Program-made: the position numbers and the translations under genes
Notes under the pieces: model-generated
What the model was told of the DNA's origin: nothing
Seen by the model: only the letters and a program-made list of their open reading frames with translations
Database searches by the model: none
Shown: one piece after another, positions 41,092 to 49,515 of the stretch
Layout: each line of letters begins with the position of its first letter
Position numbering within the stretch: the stretch's first letter is position 1
From: JABDJZ01 sp047619685
GTDB lineage: Bacteria; Bacteroidota; Rhodothermia; Rhodothermales; UBA10348
Assembly (NCBI GenBank): GCA_047619685.1
Contig: JBLHLC010000008.1
Location: 1 to 64,000 of the forward strand
Length of the DNA: 64,000 bases
Direction: 5' to 3'

Positions 41092-42456
41092 CTATTCCTC
41101 CTCCGATCCGTACTTCTTGATTCGTTTTTCCAACGATTCGGCATCGTCCCGGCTTTTCCAATAGTCAAGCCGTTCCTGGACCCGCCTTTCGTACCCAACC
41201 TGACTGGGTTGATAGAAATACGTGCCCTGCATCTCCTCCGGGAGGTATTGCTGGGGCGTGTAGTGATTGTGGTACGAGTGCGGATACAGATAGCCGGAGC
41301 CGTGGCCGAGTCCATCGCCGTCTCGGCTGGCATCCTTGAGGGAATTCGGAACGTCGCCGCTCCGCTCCTTTTCCACAAATCGCAGTGCGTCAAAGAACGC
41401 TAACGTCGTGTTGCTCTTGGGTGCCGTGGCCAGATAGAGACAGCATTCCGAGAGATGAAACCGGCCTTCAGGCATGCCGACCACGTCAAACGCCTGCTGG
41501 CACGCCACCACCACCTGGATGGCATTCGGATCCGCCAGGCCAACGTCCTCGGCCGCAAAGATCAGCATCCTCCGAAGGATGAAACGCGGATCTTCCCCCG
41601 CATAGACCATGCGCGCCAGCCAATACAAAGACGCGTCGGGATCCGAGCCGCGGAGACTCTTGATGAATGCGCTGACGATGTCGTAATGTGCGTCACCCTC
41701 CTTGTCGTAGAGGACGGCCCGCTGCTGTATGGATTCTTCCGCTACGGCAAGCGTGACGCGAATGACCCCCTCCTGATCGGGCGTTGTGGTTTCCACTGCC
41801 AACTCGAGCGCGTTGAGAAGCGACCGTGCGTCCCCATTGGCGGTTGACACCAGATGAGCCGTTGCCTCCGGGGCTAGCTCCACTTCGCGATCGCCAAATC
41901 CTCTTTCGGGATCCGAGAGGGCCATCTCACAAATTCGGACAAGCGCTTGGTCAGTGAGGCTGCGGAGCTCAAACACCCGCGAGCGACTCACGAGGGCCTT
42001 TATAACCTCAAAATAGGGGTTCTCCGTGGTGGCGCCGATCAGGGTGACGGTTCCATTCTCCACGTGTGGGAGCAGCGCATCTTGCTGCGCCTTGTTGAAC
42101 CGGTGCACCTCGTCCACGAACAGGATTGTCCGCTGATGATGGAACCGTAGGGCGTCTTCGGCCGCTGAAATAGCCGCTCGAATGTCCTTTACGCCCGCAA
42201 GGACGGCATTCAGCGAAAGAAAGCGTGCGCGCGTTGTGTTGGCTACAATCCGGGCCAGCGTTGTTTTTCCTGTGCCAGGCGGTCCGTAGAAGAGCACCGA
42301 CTTGAGCCGATCAGCCTCGATGGCCCGGCGCAAGAGTGTGCCCGGACCAAGAATATGCTCCTGCCCCACAAACTCGTCGAGCGTTCGGGGGCGCATGCGG
42401 TCTGCCAGCGGCGCGTTCCGTCCACGCGGCGAGGCGGCGTCAAACAGGTTATCCAT
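41092..42456 (-). CDS. rarA: Replication-associated recombination protein RarA
   Basis: A 454-residue AAA+ ATPase related to clamp-loader subunits and to Mgs1/WRNIP1. Walker A is at 58-65 (GPPGTGKT), Walker B in TILFVDEVHRFNK, and the sensor segment in LIGATTENPYF. The C-terminal tetramerisation part is recognisable by YWLARMVYAGEDPRFI and ECCLYLATAPKSN. It acts at stalled forks. It overlaps the uracil-DNA-glycosylase-like gene by eight bases and lies in the operon that begins with the ion channel. Confidence 0.95.
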   Translation of the reverse strand: MDNLFDAASPRGRNAPLADRMRPRTLDEFVGQEHILGPGTLLRRAIEADRLKSVLFYGPPGTGKTTLARIVANTTRARFLSLNAVLAGVKDIRAAISAAEDALRFHHQRTILFVDEVHRFNKAQQDALLPHVENGTVTLIGATTENPYFEVIKALVSRSRVFELRSLTDQALVRICEMALSDPERGFGDREVELAPEATAHLVSTANGDARSLLNALELAVETTTPDQEGVIRVTLAVAEESIQQRAVLYDKEGDAHYDIVSAFIKSLRGSDPDASLYWLARMVYAGEDPRFILRRMLIFAAEDVGLADPNAIQVVVACQQAFDVVGMPEGRFHLSECCLYLATAPKSNTTLAFFDALRFVEKERSGDVPNSLKDASRDGDGLGHGSGYLYPHSYHNHYTPQQYLPEEMQGTYFYQPSQVGYERRVQERLDYWKSRDDAESLEKRIKKYGSEEE

Positions 42457-43105
42457 GTGCTATTCCTCCTTCCGAAAGAGCCTCGAGAACGCCTGCCCGA
42501 AAAGCGGTGGCGCCGCCCTGAGACGGATGGCGAACATACGTAGCCTCGATTCCGGTGTCTGCCAAGGTGCGCTCGGCCCTTCGCCCAACTGCCAGGACTT
42601 TCTTGGGCCGAAAGATGTCGATCAACTCGGCGACCAGGGGGGCGAAGGTCCTCAGTTCTGTCTGTCTGGGGGCGCGAATGGTGAAGGGCTCGTCCGCTTT
42701 GTGCGGGTGGAATGGACACGCGTTCCACACGACGAAGTCCGGGAAAACATCCGCCAAGAGTCGCCAGAAAATGCCCGCGCTGTATTCCTTGTACGGAGTT
42801 TCTTTCAGACTGGACTGCCCCCCCGAAATGGGAAAGTCCGGGTCGAGAAGCTGTGATTCGGAGGTTATCGGGACGCCCGAAAATCGGCAACCCCACGGGC
42901 CCGGCGCCTCTGCCAGCAGGAACAGGCGAGGACGATCTGCGCACGACGCGAAATAACTGGCCAGGTTCGACCGCCTGATCTCGACGGCATCGGCTCGATC
43001 CACGGACGGATTGTGATCGTGGTACGGATTGAAGAGTTCGTTACCCCCGGGCCGATCGAACAGGAACTCGGCCGTGGCCTCCAGCGCTCGCTCCTGGGCG
43101 GTCAT
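42449..43105 (-). CDS. Uracil-DNA glycosylase superfamily protein
   Basis: A 218-residue protein with UDG superfamily features. LLAEAPGPWGCRFSGVPITSE resembles the family's motif 1 region, VVWNACPFHPHK matches the second conserved stretch, and a late YVRHPSQGGA resembles the C-terminal HPS motif. The classical active-site Asp of family 1 is not plain, so the exact class and substrate are unclear. It might remove uracil or be a divergent member. Translation is coupled to the upstream channel gene (ATGA) and overlaps rarA by eight bases. Confidence 0.8.
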   Translation of the reverse strand: MTAQERALEATAEFLFDRPGGNELFNPYHDHNPSVDRADAVEIRRSNLASYFASCADRPRLFLLAEAPGPWGCRFSGVPITSESQLLDPDFPISGGQSSLKETPYKEYSAGIFWRLLADVFPDFVVWNACPFHPHKADEPFTIRAPRQTELRTFAPLVAELIDIFRPKKVLAVGRRAERTLADTGIEATYVRHPSQGGATAFRAGVLEALSEGGIAHG

Positions 43106-43917
43106 CAGTTGAGCCCCTCGCCACAGATTCTGCAGTAAACCGCGTCCTGGCGATGTACCTCCGCGCCGCAGTTTTGGCAGGCTTTCGTCGTGACATCTCT
43201 CTCGGCCCGGGCCAATTCAGCCGTCACGATCCCCGTTGGTACCGCGATTATTCCGTAACCGATAATCATTACTACGGAGGCCACGGCCTGGCCCAGTGGG
43301 GTCTGTGGGGAGATGTCGCCATATCCGACCGTAGTCAGCGTGACCACGGCCCAGTACATCGACCGGGGGATACTCGTGAAACCGTTGGACTCACCCTCAA
43401 TGAAGTACATCAAACTCCCCAGAATCACCGTGAGGATCGAAACTACCAGGAGGAAGATTGTGATTTTTCGGCGACTGCTCCGGAGGGCTCTCCCGAGGGT
43501 ATCCGCCTCAGACAAATAGGTCACAAGCTTCAGGACTCTGAACACCCGAAGCAGGCGGAGTAATCTTATGACGAGCAGGTAGTGTGTCCCGGGGAACACC
43601 AGTCCCGCATAGGTCGGCAAGACAGCGAAAAGATCCACGAGGCCAAAGAAGCTCCTGGCGTAGCGCGCGGGTGCCGACACGGTCCAAAGGCGCACCAGAT
43701 ACTCAATGGTGAAGAGGATGGTGAACCCCCACTCCAGATTGGTCAGAAGCCGGGGGTACTCCAGGCGGATGGCGGTCACGCTCTCAAGCATCACCACACC
43801 GACGCTGGCCAGAATTGCCAGAATCAGCCCGACATCGAACGCCTTGCCAGCCGGAGTATCCGCCTCGAAGATTACTTCATGGGCGTACTCACGCCACCTG
43901 GACATTTGTCTTGTCAT
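43105..43917 (-). CDS. Voltage-gated-type potassium channel with C-terminal zinc ribbon
   Basis: A 270-residue membrane protein with six helices. The S4-like helix LVIRLLRLLRVFRVLKL carries regular arginines, and the selectivity filter is TLTTVGYGD (residues 193-201). After the last pore helix, four cysteines form a zinc ribbon (Cys247, 250, 262, 265; CxxC...CxxC). The fusion of a channel with a ribbon is less common than the channel alone, and the ribbon may bind protein or nucleic acid. The gene overlaps the UDG-like gene as ATGA and begins the operon that runs through rarA. Confidence 0.9.
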   Translation of the reverse strand: MTRQMSRWREYAHEVIFEADTPAGKAFDVGLILAILASVGVVMLESVTAIRLEYPRLLTNLEWGFTILFTIEYLVRLWTVSAPARYARSFFGLVDLFAVLPTYAGLVFPGTHYLLVIRLLRLLRVFRVLKLVTYLSEADTLGRALRSSRRKITIFLLVVSILTVILGSLMYFIEGESNGFTSIPRSMYWAVVTLTTVGYGDISPQTPLGQAVASVVMIIGYGIIAVPTGIVTAELARAERDVTTKACQNCGAEVHRQDAVYCRICGEGLN

Positions 43918-44149
43918 GCGTATTCAGATGCTCGGTCGAACCGGGTAGCGCCGACCAGAAAGGCAGCCCTTACGGGTCTGTAGTTCCGCCGATGGCATTC
44001 TACGAATGAATCCGACCAATAGGTCGTTAATAGCGAATTTTCGCGGTATACGGTGAAGGCCGAAAACCGGCGTGCTATGATCTGGTTTGAACCTAAGGCC
44101 GCAAATCCGCGCCGGAGGCGGCGCTACGCTTAACCGAGACTTTCGCAGC
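43918..44149. promoter_or_regulatory. Divergent upstream region of channel operon and citrate synthase
   Basis: A 232-base non-coding gap between two divergent genes. A TATGAT at 44076-44081 could be a -10 box for the citrate synthase gene, with a poor -35 match (GTGAAG) 17 bases upstream. A small inverted repeat (GCCG/CGGC) sits near 44059-44070. I see no clear riboswitch or RNA gene. Confidence 0.3.
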
Positions 44150-45424
44150 ATGGAAAACGCAAAACTTCTACTCGGCGGCGCCGAGTACGATCTACCCGTC
44201 ATCGTTGGCTCCGAAGGGGAGCGCGCCGTCGATATCCGCAAGCTGCGCGGTCAGTCCAAGACCATCACATTGGACTCGGGGTACGGCAACACCGGCTCCT
44301 GCGAAAGTGGGATCACGTTCATTGACGGAGAGAAGGGCATCCTGAGCCATCGCGGATACTCCATTGAGGACCTGGCCGGCAAGTCCACGTTCACGGAAGT
44401 AGCTTACCTGCTGGTCTACGGCGACCTCCCGACTGCGGACCAGCTCGTTACCTTTCAGGAACGAATGACCCATCATAGCCTCCTCCACGAGGACATGAAG
44501 AAGTTCTTCGAGGGATACCCCGCCAACGCCCCTCCGATGAGTGTTCTCTCGACGATTGTGGCGTCGCTGTCGGCCTTTTACCCCGAATCGGAGAACAAGG
44601 AGGAGTTGGAACTCAACGTGATACGACTGATCGCGAAGATCAAGACGATCGCGGCGTTCGCTTTCAAGAAGTCCATCGGCCAGCCTTACATCTATCCGCG
44701 GAACGACCTGGACTACTCTCAGGACTTCCTCCACATGATGTTTGCGGTGCCATCGGAGGAATACGAAGTGTCTCCGTTGGTTGCCAAGACGCTTGATCAG
44801 CTCCTGATCCTGCACGCGGATCACGAGCAGAATTGCTCCACGTCTACCGTACGTATGGTCGGGTCCAGCGGTGCGAACCTCTTCGGCTCCATTTCTGCCG
44901 GGATCAGCGCCCTATCAGGACCGCTCCACGGCGGTGCCAACTCTGCCGTCATCAAGATGCTCACCCAAATTGCGGATGACGGCGGAAACGTCGACAAATA
45001 CGTTGAAATGGCCAAAGACAAGACGTCTGACTTCCGGCTAATGGGCTTTGGACATCGGGTTTACAAGAATTTTGACCCCCGTGCCCGGGTCATCAAGTCG
45101 TCCGCCGATGAGGTGCTGGACCAGTTGGGCGTTGATGATCCGCTTCTGGATATCGCCAAACGGTTGGAGCGCGTCGCACTTGAGGACGAGTATTTCGCCG
45201 AACGCAGGCTCTACCCGAATGTGGATTTTTACAGCGGAATCCTCTACCGTGCGATGGGCATACCCACAAATATGTTCACCGTGATGTTCGCACTTGGCCG
45301 GCTTCCTGGCTGGATTGCCCAGTGGCTGGAGATGCGCAATGATCCCGGAACACGGATTTACCGACCGAGGCAGGTATATGTAGGCCAGAACCAACGCTCC
45401 TACGTACCAATAAAGAATCGCTAA
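44150..45424 (+). CDS. gltA: Citrate synthase
   Basis: A 424-residue enzyme that condenses acetyl-CoA and oxaloacetate in the TCA cycle. The family pattern is clear: FIDGEKGILSHRGYSIEDLA near the N-terminus, ILHADHEQNCSTSTVRMVGSSGANLFGSISAGISALSGPLHGGAN in the middle with the catalytic His, and MGFGHRVYKNFDPRA with the second His. The size suits the hexameric type. ATG 44150 was chosen because it matches the usual start of the protein; an upstream in-frame start adds 21 residues of non-conserved sequence. Confidence 0.95.
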   Translation: MENAKLLLGGAEYDLPVIVGSEGERAVDIRKLRGQSKTITLDSGYGNTGSCESGITFIDGEKGILSHRGYSIEDLAGKSTFTEVAYLLVYGDLPTADQLVTFQERMTHHSLLHEDMKKFFEGYPANAPPMSVLSTIVASLSAFYPESENKEELELNVIRLIAKIKTIAAFAFKKSIGQPYIYPRNDLDYSQDFLHMMFAVPSEEYEVSPLVAKTLDQLLILHADHEQNCSTSTVRMVGSSGANLFGSISAGISALSGPLHGGANSAVIKMLTQIADDGGNVDKYVEMAKDKTSDFRLMGFGHRVYKNFDPRARVIKSSADEVLDQLGVDDPLLDIAKRLERVALEDEYFAERRLYPNVDFYSGILYRAMGIPTNMFTVMFALGRLPGWIAQWLEMRNDPGTRIYRPRQVYVGQNQRSYVPIKNR

Positions 45425-45516
45425 GACACGATATTTGTTTGGTCTTCGCTGATTTGTTGTTGCGCTCACCTATTTTAGCTTTCTACACCCACTTGCGACT
45501 TTTCGAGGACTCTGAT

Positions 45517-47034
45517 ATGAAAAACCGGCTACAGGCACTTTTGCTTGCCGTTCTGATGGCGGCTCCGGTCCTGTTGAGCGCACCTGCTCAGGCGCAGGAA
45601 CGCGGCGAAGACACCTGGTTTATTCGACCACAAATTGGTTTGTCCTACTACACCGGGACCAACGAACCCACTTTGGGGCTTGAAAAGGGTGATCTCTTCG
45701 AGACCCTCCCGATTCACCTTGGACTTGAGATCGGTTACCGATACGGTGCCAAGTATTCCGCTGGAATAGGCCTCACCTACGGTGCCTATGGCAACCTCAA
45801 CGACTTCCTGAGGGACACTACAGTCCGCGATTACGAGAAAGGCAACTCCATAGGACTCAACGTAATCGGAACCCGAAACTTCGGTACTGGCAAGATTTCG
45901 CCATTTATCAAGTTGGGAGCTGGGCTGAATTTCAGTAACGAGGAACAGATCACATCTGCGACCTTGGCGAAGGAGTCCAAAATTGGCTTCGGACCCATTC
46001 TTGGGGTCGGGCTCGACATCAGGATGAACGACCGCGTGTCACTCGGTTTCGAGACCGGCGGCAAGTACGTATTTCCTGGGGAGGCCGCCGACGGCGCCGA
46101 TGGTGGAAGTGTTAACGACTGGCTCGGCTGGAACACGTTCAGTGTCGCGTTTGACCTGAAGGGCTTCACGCCGGTCATGGTCACCGACCTGATCTGCCCT
46201 ACCGACGCATTTGACACGGGTTCACCGGTGACGTTCACGGGCTCCTACAACATGGACGCTTCTCCCGTTGTGGAGAGCGCCTGGGCCTTCGGCGACGGTG
46301 CCACGGCATCTGGAATGACGGCATCCCATGCCTTCAGCCAGGCTGGCATGTACACGGTGCAGTACTCCGCTTCCAACGGAAACGGACGGGCCATGGACGC
46401 CCGCACCTGCAACGTGACCGTTAATGATCCATGCGCGGCCGCCGTCATCACATCGATGACCGCGTCGAACATGGCGCCTGACACCGAGACCAGTGTCCGC
46501 TTCTCAGCGAACACCTCGGGCACACAGCCGGTCAGCTACAGCTGGAGCTTCGGTGACGGTACGACTTCAGATGCGGCCAACCCGAACCACACGTACTCGG
46601 AGGCTGGCACCTATACGGTGACGTTGGATGTGACAAATTGTGGTGGTACGGTTAGCCGGACCATGACGATCACGGTGACGCCGTACGAAGCCGCTATCTG
46701 CCGCGAGATCGAGGAGATGAACAGTGTGTTCTTCGCTCGCAACTCGTCCACGCTGACCGCAGAGGGTCGCGCAGCACTTCAGGAGAATCTCGAAATCCTG
46801 CAGCTCTGCCCGAATCTCAACGCACGCGTTGAAGGATGGTCCGCTCCTGGCGAGCGCCGCGCGCAGCAGTTGTCTCTGGATCGAGCTCGGGCAGTCGAGC
46901 AGTTCTACATGGACAACGGAATCGCAGCCAGTCGTCTGGTAACCGCCGGCATGGGCCGCGCACAGGGCATGACTTCGAAGAAGGAAGGCCTGGCGCAGTT
47001 CAGCCGCGCCGACACCATCCCGGTTCGCGACTAA
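45517..47034 (+). CDS. Outer-membrane barrel with two PKD repeats and an OmpA-like domain
   Basis: A 505-residue exported protein. Residues 1-26 form a signal peptide (LLSAPAQAQ). About residues 27-230 look like an eight-strand barrel, with segments such as IHLGLEIGYRYGAKYSAGIGLTYG. Two PKD repeats follow, each with a PYSWxFGDG-like core (VESAWAFGDGATA and SYSWSFGDGTTS). The last 110 residues are OmpA-like, ending LVTAGMGRAQ. In that domain the usual GHTD motif reads GWSA, so the acidic residue that contacts diaminopimelate is absent, while the LSxxRA arginine remains. It ends with a strong terminator. Confidence 0.8.
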   Translation: MKNRLQALLLAVLMAAPVLLSAPAQAQERGEDTWFIRPQIGLSYYTGTNEPTLGLEKGDLFETLPIHLGLEIGYRYGAKYSAGIGLTYGAYGNLNDFLRDTTVRDYEKGNSIGLNVIGTRNFGTGKISPFIKLGAGLNFSNEEQITSATLAKESKIGFGPILGVGLDIRMNDRVSLGFETGGKYVFPGEAADGADGGSVNDWLGWNTFSVAFDLKGFTPVMVTDLICPTDAFDTGSPVTFTGSYNMDASPVVESAWAFGDGATASGMTASHAFSQAGMYTVQYSASNGNGRAMDARTCNVTVNDPCAAAVITSMTASNMAPDTETSVRFSANTSGTQPVSYSWSFGDGTTSDAANPNHTYSEAGTYTVTLDVTNCGGTVSRTMTITVTPYEAAICREIEEMNSVFFARNSSTLTAEGRAALQENLEILQLCPNLNARVEGWSAPGERRAQQLSLDRARAVEQFYMDNGIAASRLVTAGMGRAQGMTSKKEGLAQFSRADTIPVRD

Positions 47035-47060
47035 GACTCCGCTCCCTTTGGGGAGATAGA

Positions 47061-47095
47061 AAAGGGCGGGCCTGTTTATCAGGTCCGCCCTTTTT
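47061..47095 (+). terminator. Intrinsic terminator of the barrel-PKD-OmpA gene
   Basis: GGGCGGGCCTG pairs with CAGGTCCGCCC (one G-U pair), with a TTTAT loop, and TTTTTC follows. The flanking AAA/TTT extend the stem. It starts 26 bases after the stop. Confidence 0.88.
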
Positions 47096-47118
47096 CTTGT
47101 TCGGGACTTTTGTGGTTT

Positions 47119-48315
47119 CTAGACCACGCGGAGGATTCCTTCCAGCAGCAGGGCTTCCAGGATTCCTCGAAGCTCGCCGCTTGGCAAATCTGGAATGTCC
47201 AGCCCGGCGACTCCGGTCAAGGCGGCAATTAGAGGCTCGGCGTCGGCCGGCAGCGAGTACGCGCTTCCGGCTACGAATAGTGTCACACCGTCGCCATCTG
47301 AGGCGAAGGCCATCTGACTGGTCGAAACTGGCCGCAGCCGACCCGTCTCCGGTAGACAATCTACCGGCTCGCCGAACCCGCCCAGGCGACCTCGGGCGGG
47401 TTCGGTCAAACTCCTCCCAATCCACCTGTTCAGGCTCTCGTCGTCGGCCAACAACTGGCGAACATCCGCGCGGAGGCTTTCCAGCACGTACGGAAGCAGC
47501 CGACCGGGTGCGTGTTCTACCTGGGGGCTAGGATCGCGGAAGCGAGCCGAACCGCCATCCTCCGTCACATACTGAACCACGCTTGCCAGGATCTCATGAC
47601 CCGCCGGAGCCCGAAAGCCAACCGACAGCGTCATGCATTCCTCCAGGGCAATTCCGTTGTGGGCGACGTAAGGGGGGAGATAGAGAACATCACCCGGCGA
47701 GAGAACCCAACTTTGGACGGCCTCGAAGTCCTCGAGAACGGCCACGTCGGAACCCTCCTTCCAGACGGGATTGGTGTTGGGGCTGGGGTCGATCTCCCAT
47801 CGCCTGGTGCCGAGTCCCTGTATCAGGAAGACGTCATACTGGTCGGTGTGGGCACCCACTCCTCCGCCCGGTGCCGCAATACTGACCATGAGGTCATCCA
47901 CCCGCCAGTTGGGGACGAAGCGGAAGCGGTCCAAAATCGGTGCGACCTCGGGAAGCAGTCTATCGACCTCCTGAACCAACAGCGTCCAGTCGCCCTCCGG
48001 AAGGTCCTCGAACTCGTCGGGCTCAAAGGGTCCATGGAATATTTCGGGAGGCCACTGGCCCGCAACTATCAGACGAGAATCGGCCTCTTCGTTGCGGGCC
48101 AGCTCGACCAGGTCAGCGGTGTTCAACGGGCAGAAATCAGCGGCGAACACCGCTCGAAGAAGCACTGGCTCCTTCTGCCAATAACGCTCCATAAAAGCGG
48201 CGACATCCAGCGGGCCCAGCCCATCTATCGTGCCCAGAATTTCAGGAGACGCCGGGCCGCCCTTTGCGCTGGTGGCGGCCGTCCTACCTTGCCCGTCGTC
48301 GTTTATAGAACCCAT
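47119..48315 (-). CDS. JmjC/cupin oxygenase, ribosomal-oxygenase-like (YcfD/RoxA type)
   Basis: A 398-residue 2-oxoglutarate, Fe(II)-dependent oxygenase. The iron triad is His156 and Asp158 in GAHTDQYD and His219 in PPYVAHNG. The surrounding blocks (NWRVDDLMVSIAAPGGGVG, FLIQGLGTRRWEID) match the YcfD/RoxA group, which hydroxylates an arginine of ribosomal protein L16. A C-terminal winged-helix-like part follows, as in YcfD. The gene is last in a four-gene minus-strand run that starts at 49494, three bases after the zinc-ribbon gene. Confidence 0.88.
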   Translation of the reverse strand: MGSINDDGQGRTAATSAKGGPASPEILGTIDGLGPLDVAAFMERYWQKEPVLLRAVFAADFCPLNTADLVELARNEEADSRLIVAGQWPPEIFHGPFEPDEFEDLPEGDWTLLVQEVDRLLPEVAPILDRFRFVPNWRVDDLMVSIAAPGGGVGAHTDQYDVFLIQGLGTRRWEIDPSPNTNPVWKEGSDVAVLEDFEAVQSWVLSPGDVLYLPPYVAHNGIALEECMTLSVGFRAPAGHEILASVVQYVTEDGGSARFRDPSPQVEHAPGRLLPYVLESLRADVRQLLADDESLNRWIGRSLTEPARGRLGGFGEPVDCLPETGRLRPVSTSQMAFASDGDGVTLFVAGSAYSLPADAEPLIAALTGVAGLDIPDLPSGELRGILEALLLEGILRVV

Positions 48316-48318
48316 CGA

Positions 48319-48486
48319 TTAACCCGTTAGAAACTGCAATAACTTGAACACGGGCCACGCGAGCAGCAATGCCATGATGATGGCCATGGCCATTACCGAA
48401 CGCTTTTGCCTCGGAAACTCGTAGTTACAATACGGGCAGAACTCCGCATCGTCGGGGGCCTCCAGGGCGCAAGAAGGACATTCCAT
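48319..48486 (-). CDS. Small zinc-ribbon membrane protein
   Basis: A 55-residue protein with a CPSC...CPYC zinc ribbon near the N-terminus and one membrane helix (MAIIMALLLAWPVFKLLQFL) at the C-terminus. ATG 48486 gives the start directly at MECPSC; a longer reading from 48531 would overlap the upstream gene. Such ribbon-plus-helix proteins are widespread but of unknown role. It lies between the DJ-1-like and JmjC genes with gaps of three and four bases. Confidence 0.6.
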   Translation of the reverse strand: MECPSCALEAPDDAEFCPYCNYEFPRQKRSVMAMAIIMALLLAWPVFKLLQFLTG

Positions 48487-48490
48487 GGAT

Positions 48491-49306
48491 CTATCCGTCT
48501 GAGGGGGCGGTGGATTCGGTGGAAGCCTCAAGAATCGGCACGGAAGCCAGATCCCATGGCCAGACCAGTCCTGTAGCCGTGAGGTCCGCGTGCTCCTTCC
48601 CGTAGAGCTTCTCGACCAGGTAGAACGCCGGCTCGTAGCTCATCGCACCACCCACAGAGGTGATATACTTGCCATCCACCACAATGCGCTGGTCGAATTG
48701 GACATCTATTTCCGGAAAAGCCTCCTGAAACGCAGTCCGGTCCCCTGGAAACGTCGTGGCCACGCGGCCATCCAGAACGCCGGTTGCGGCAAGGGGGAAA
48801 GCCCCATCGCAGACGGTTACCACCCACTCTGCCCGCTCGACCGCTCCCTTAAGCCACGACATGACCGCCTCGTTCTGAAGATCGGCAGTCATACTTCCAC
48901 CCGTGGAAGGGATCACCAGAATATCTATAGCCGGTGCCGTCTCGAAGCTGTAGTGCGGGGTGACAAGGATCCCCTCGAAGGTCTCCACCGGCATGCCGTC
49001 TTCCGAAACGATAAAGGTCTCTATGTAGTCTGCCCTGTCCCGAAAGATGGAGTGCTGAAAGACGTCGTAGGGCGCCATCAACTCGGAGTTGAATACTTGT
49101 GGCGTGACAAGAAAACCCGCCGTTCGAACTCTGGCCCCATCCGGACGACTGGGAATCGACGGGCGCACCATCGCTGACCCAGCCTCGGCCACACGGGCCC
49201 CGGCAGCGGCACCAGCACCGGCCGTAGAGTTGGCTTCGCACCCCGCCAGCAGGACCGCCAGAATCATTGCCGGAATAGTTGCCAGGCCCGAACACTCGTT
49301 CCTCAT
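48491..49306 (-). CDS. DJ-1/PfpI-family lipoprotein
   Basis: A 271-residue protein with a lipoprotein signal whose anchoring cysteine is residue 23 (VLLAGC). The DJ-1/PfpI domain follows, with its nucleophile Cys166 in WVVTVCDGAFPLAATG and the FLVTPQVFNSEL start of the fold. Most family members are cytoplasmic, so a membrane anchor is unusual. The role cannot be told; glyoxalase, chaperone or transcriptional sensor functions occur in relatives. It follows the 63-residue gene with an ATGA overlap. Confidence 0.85.
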   Translation of the reverse strand: MRNECSGLATIPAMILAVLLAGCEANSTAGAGAAAGARVAEAGSAMVRPSIPSRPDGARVRTAGFLVTPQVFNSELMAPYDVFQHSIFRDRADYIETFIVSEDGMPVETFEGILVTPHYSFETAPAIDILVIPSTGGSMTADLQNEAVMSWLKGAVERAEWVVTVCDGAFPLAATGVLDGRVATTFPGDRTAFQEAFPEIDVQFDQRIVVDGKYITSVGGAMSYEPAFYLVEKLYGKEHADLTATGLVWPWDLASVPILEASTESTAPSDG

Positions 49307-49494
49307 AACTGCGCGTCCAGTTCAGCGACCAGCGCATCGCGTTCTTCGGAGTCCAGGCGGTCCGAGTCTATTTCCAACTGGCCACCTCCGGGTCTCCCGG
49401 CCGCCCGTCTGGACTCTGAGCGCCGCAGGAGCAATACCGCAGCCAGCGTAGCGCCGACAGAAATTATAGCTGCACGAAAGATCTTGCCGATCAT
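49303..49494 (-). CDS. Small single-helix membrane protein
   Basis: A 63-residue protein with one N-terminal membrane helix (residues about 5-23, IFRAAIISVGATLAAVLLL) and a charged C-terminal half. I recognise no family. Its stop overlaps the start of the DJ-1-like lipoprotein gene (ATGA), so it is the first gene of that operon. It is divergent from the 316-residue gene with 21 bases between. Support rests on the coupling. Confidence 0.55.
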   Translation of the reverse strand: MIGKIFRAAIISVGATLAAVLLLRRSESRRAAGRPGGGQLEIDSDRLDSEERDALVAELDAQL

Positions 49495-49515
49495 TTGGAA
49501 CCGGGGTTGGGCTAA

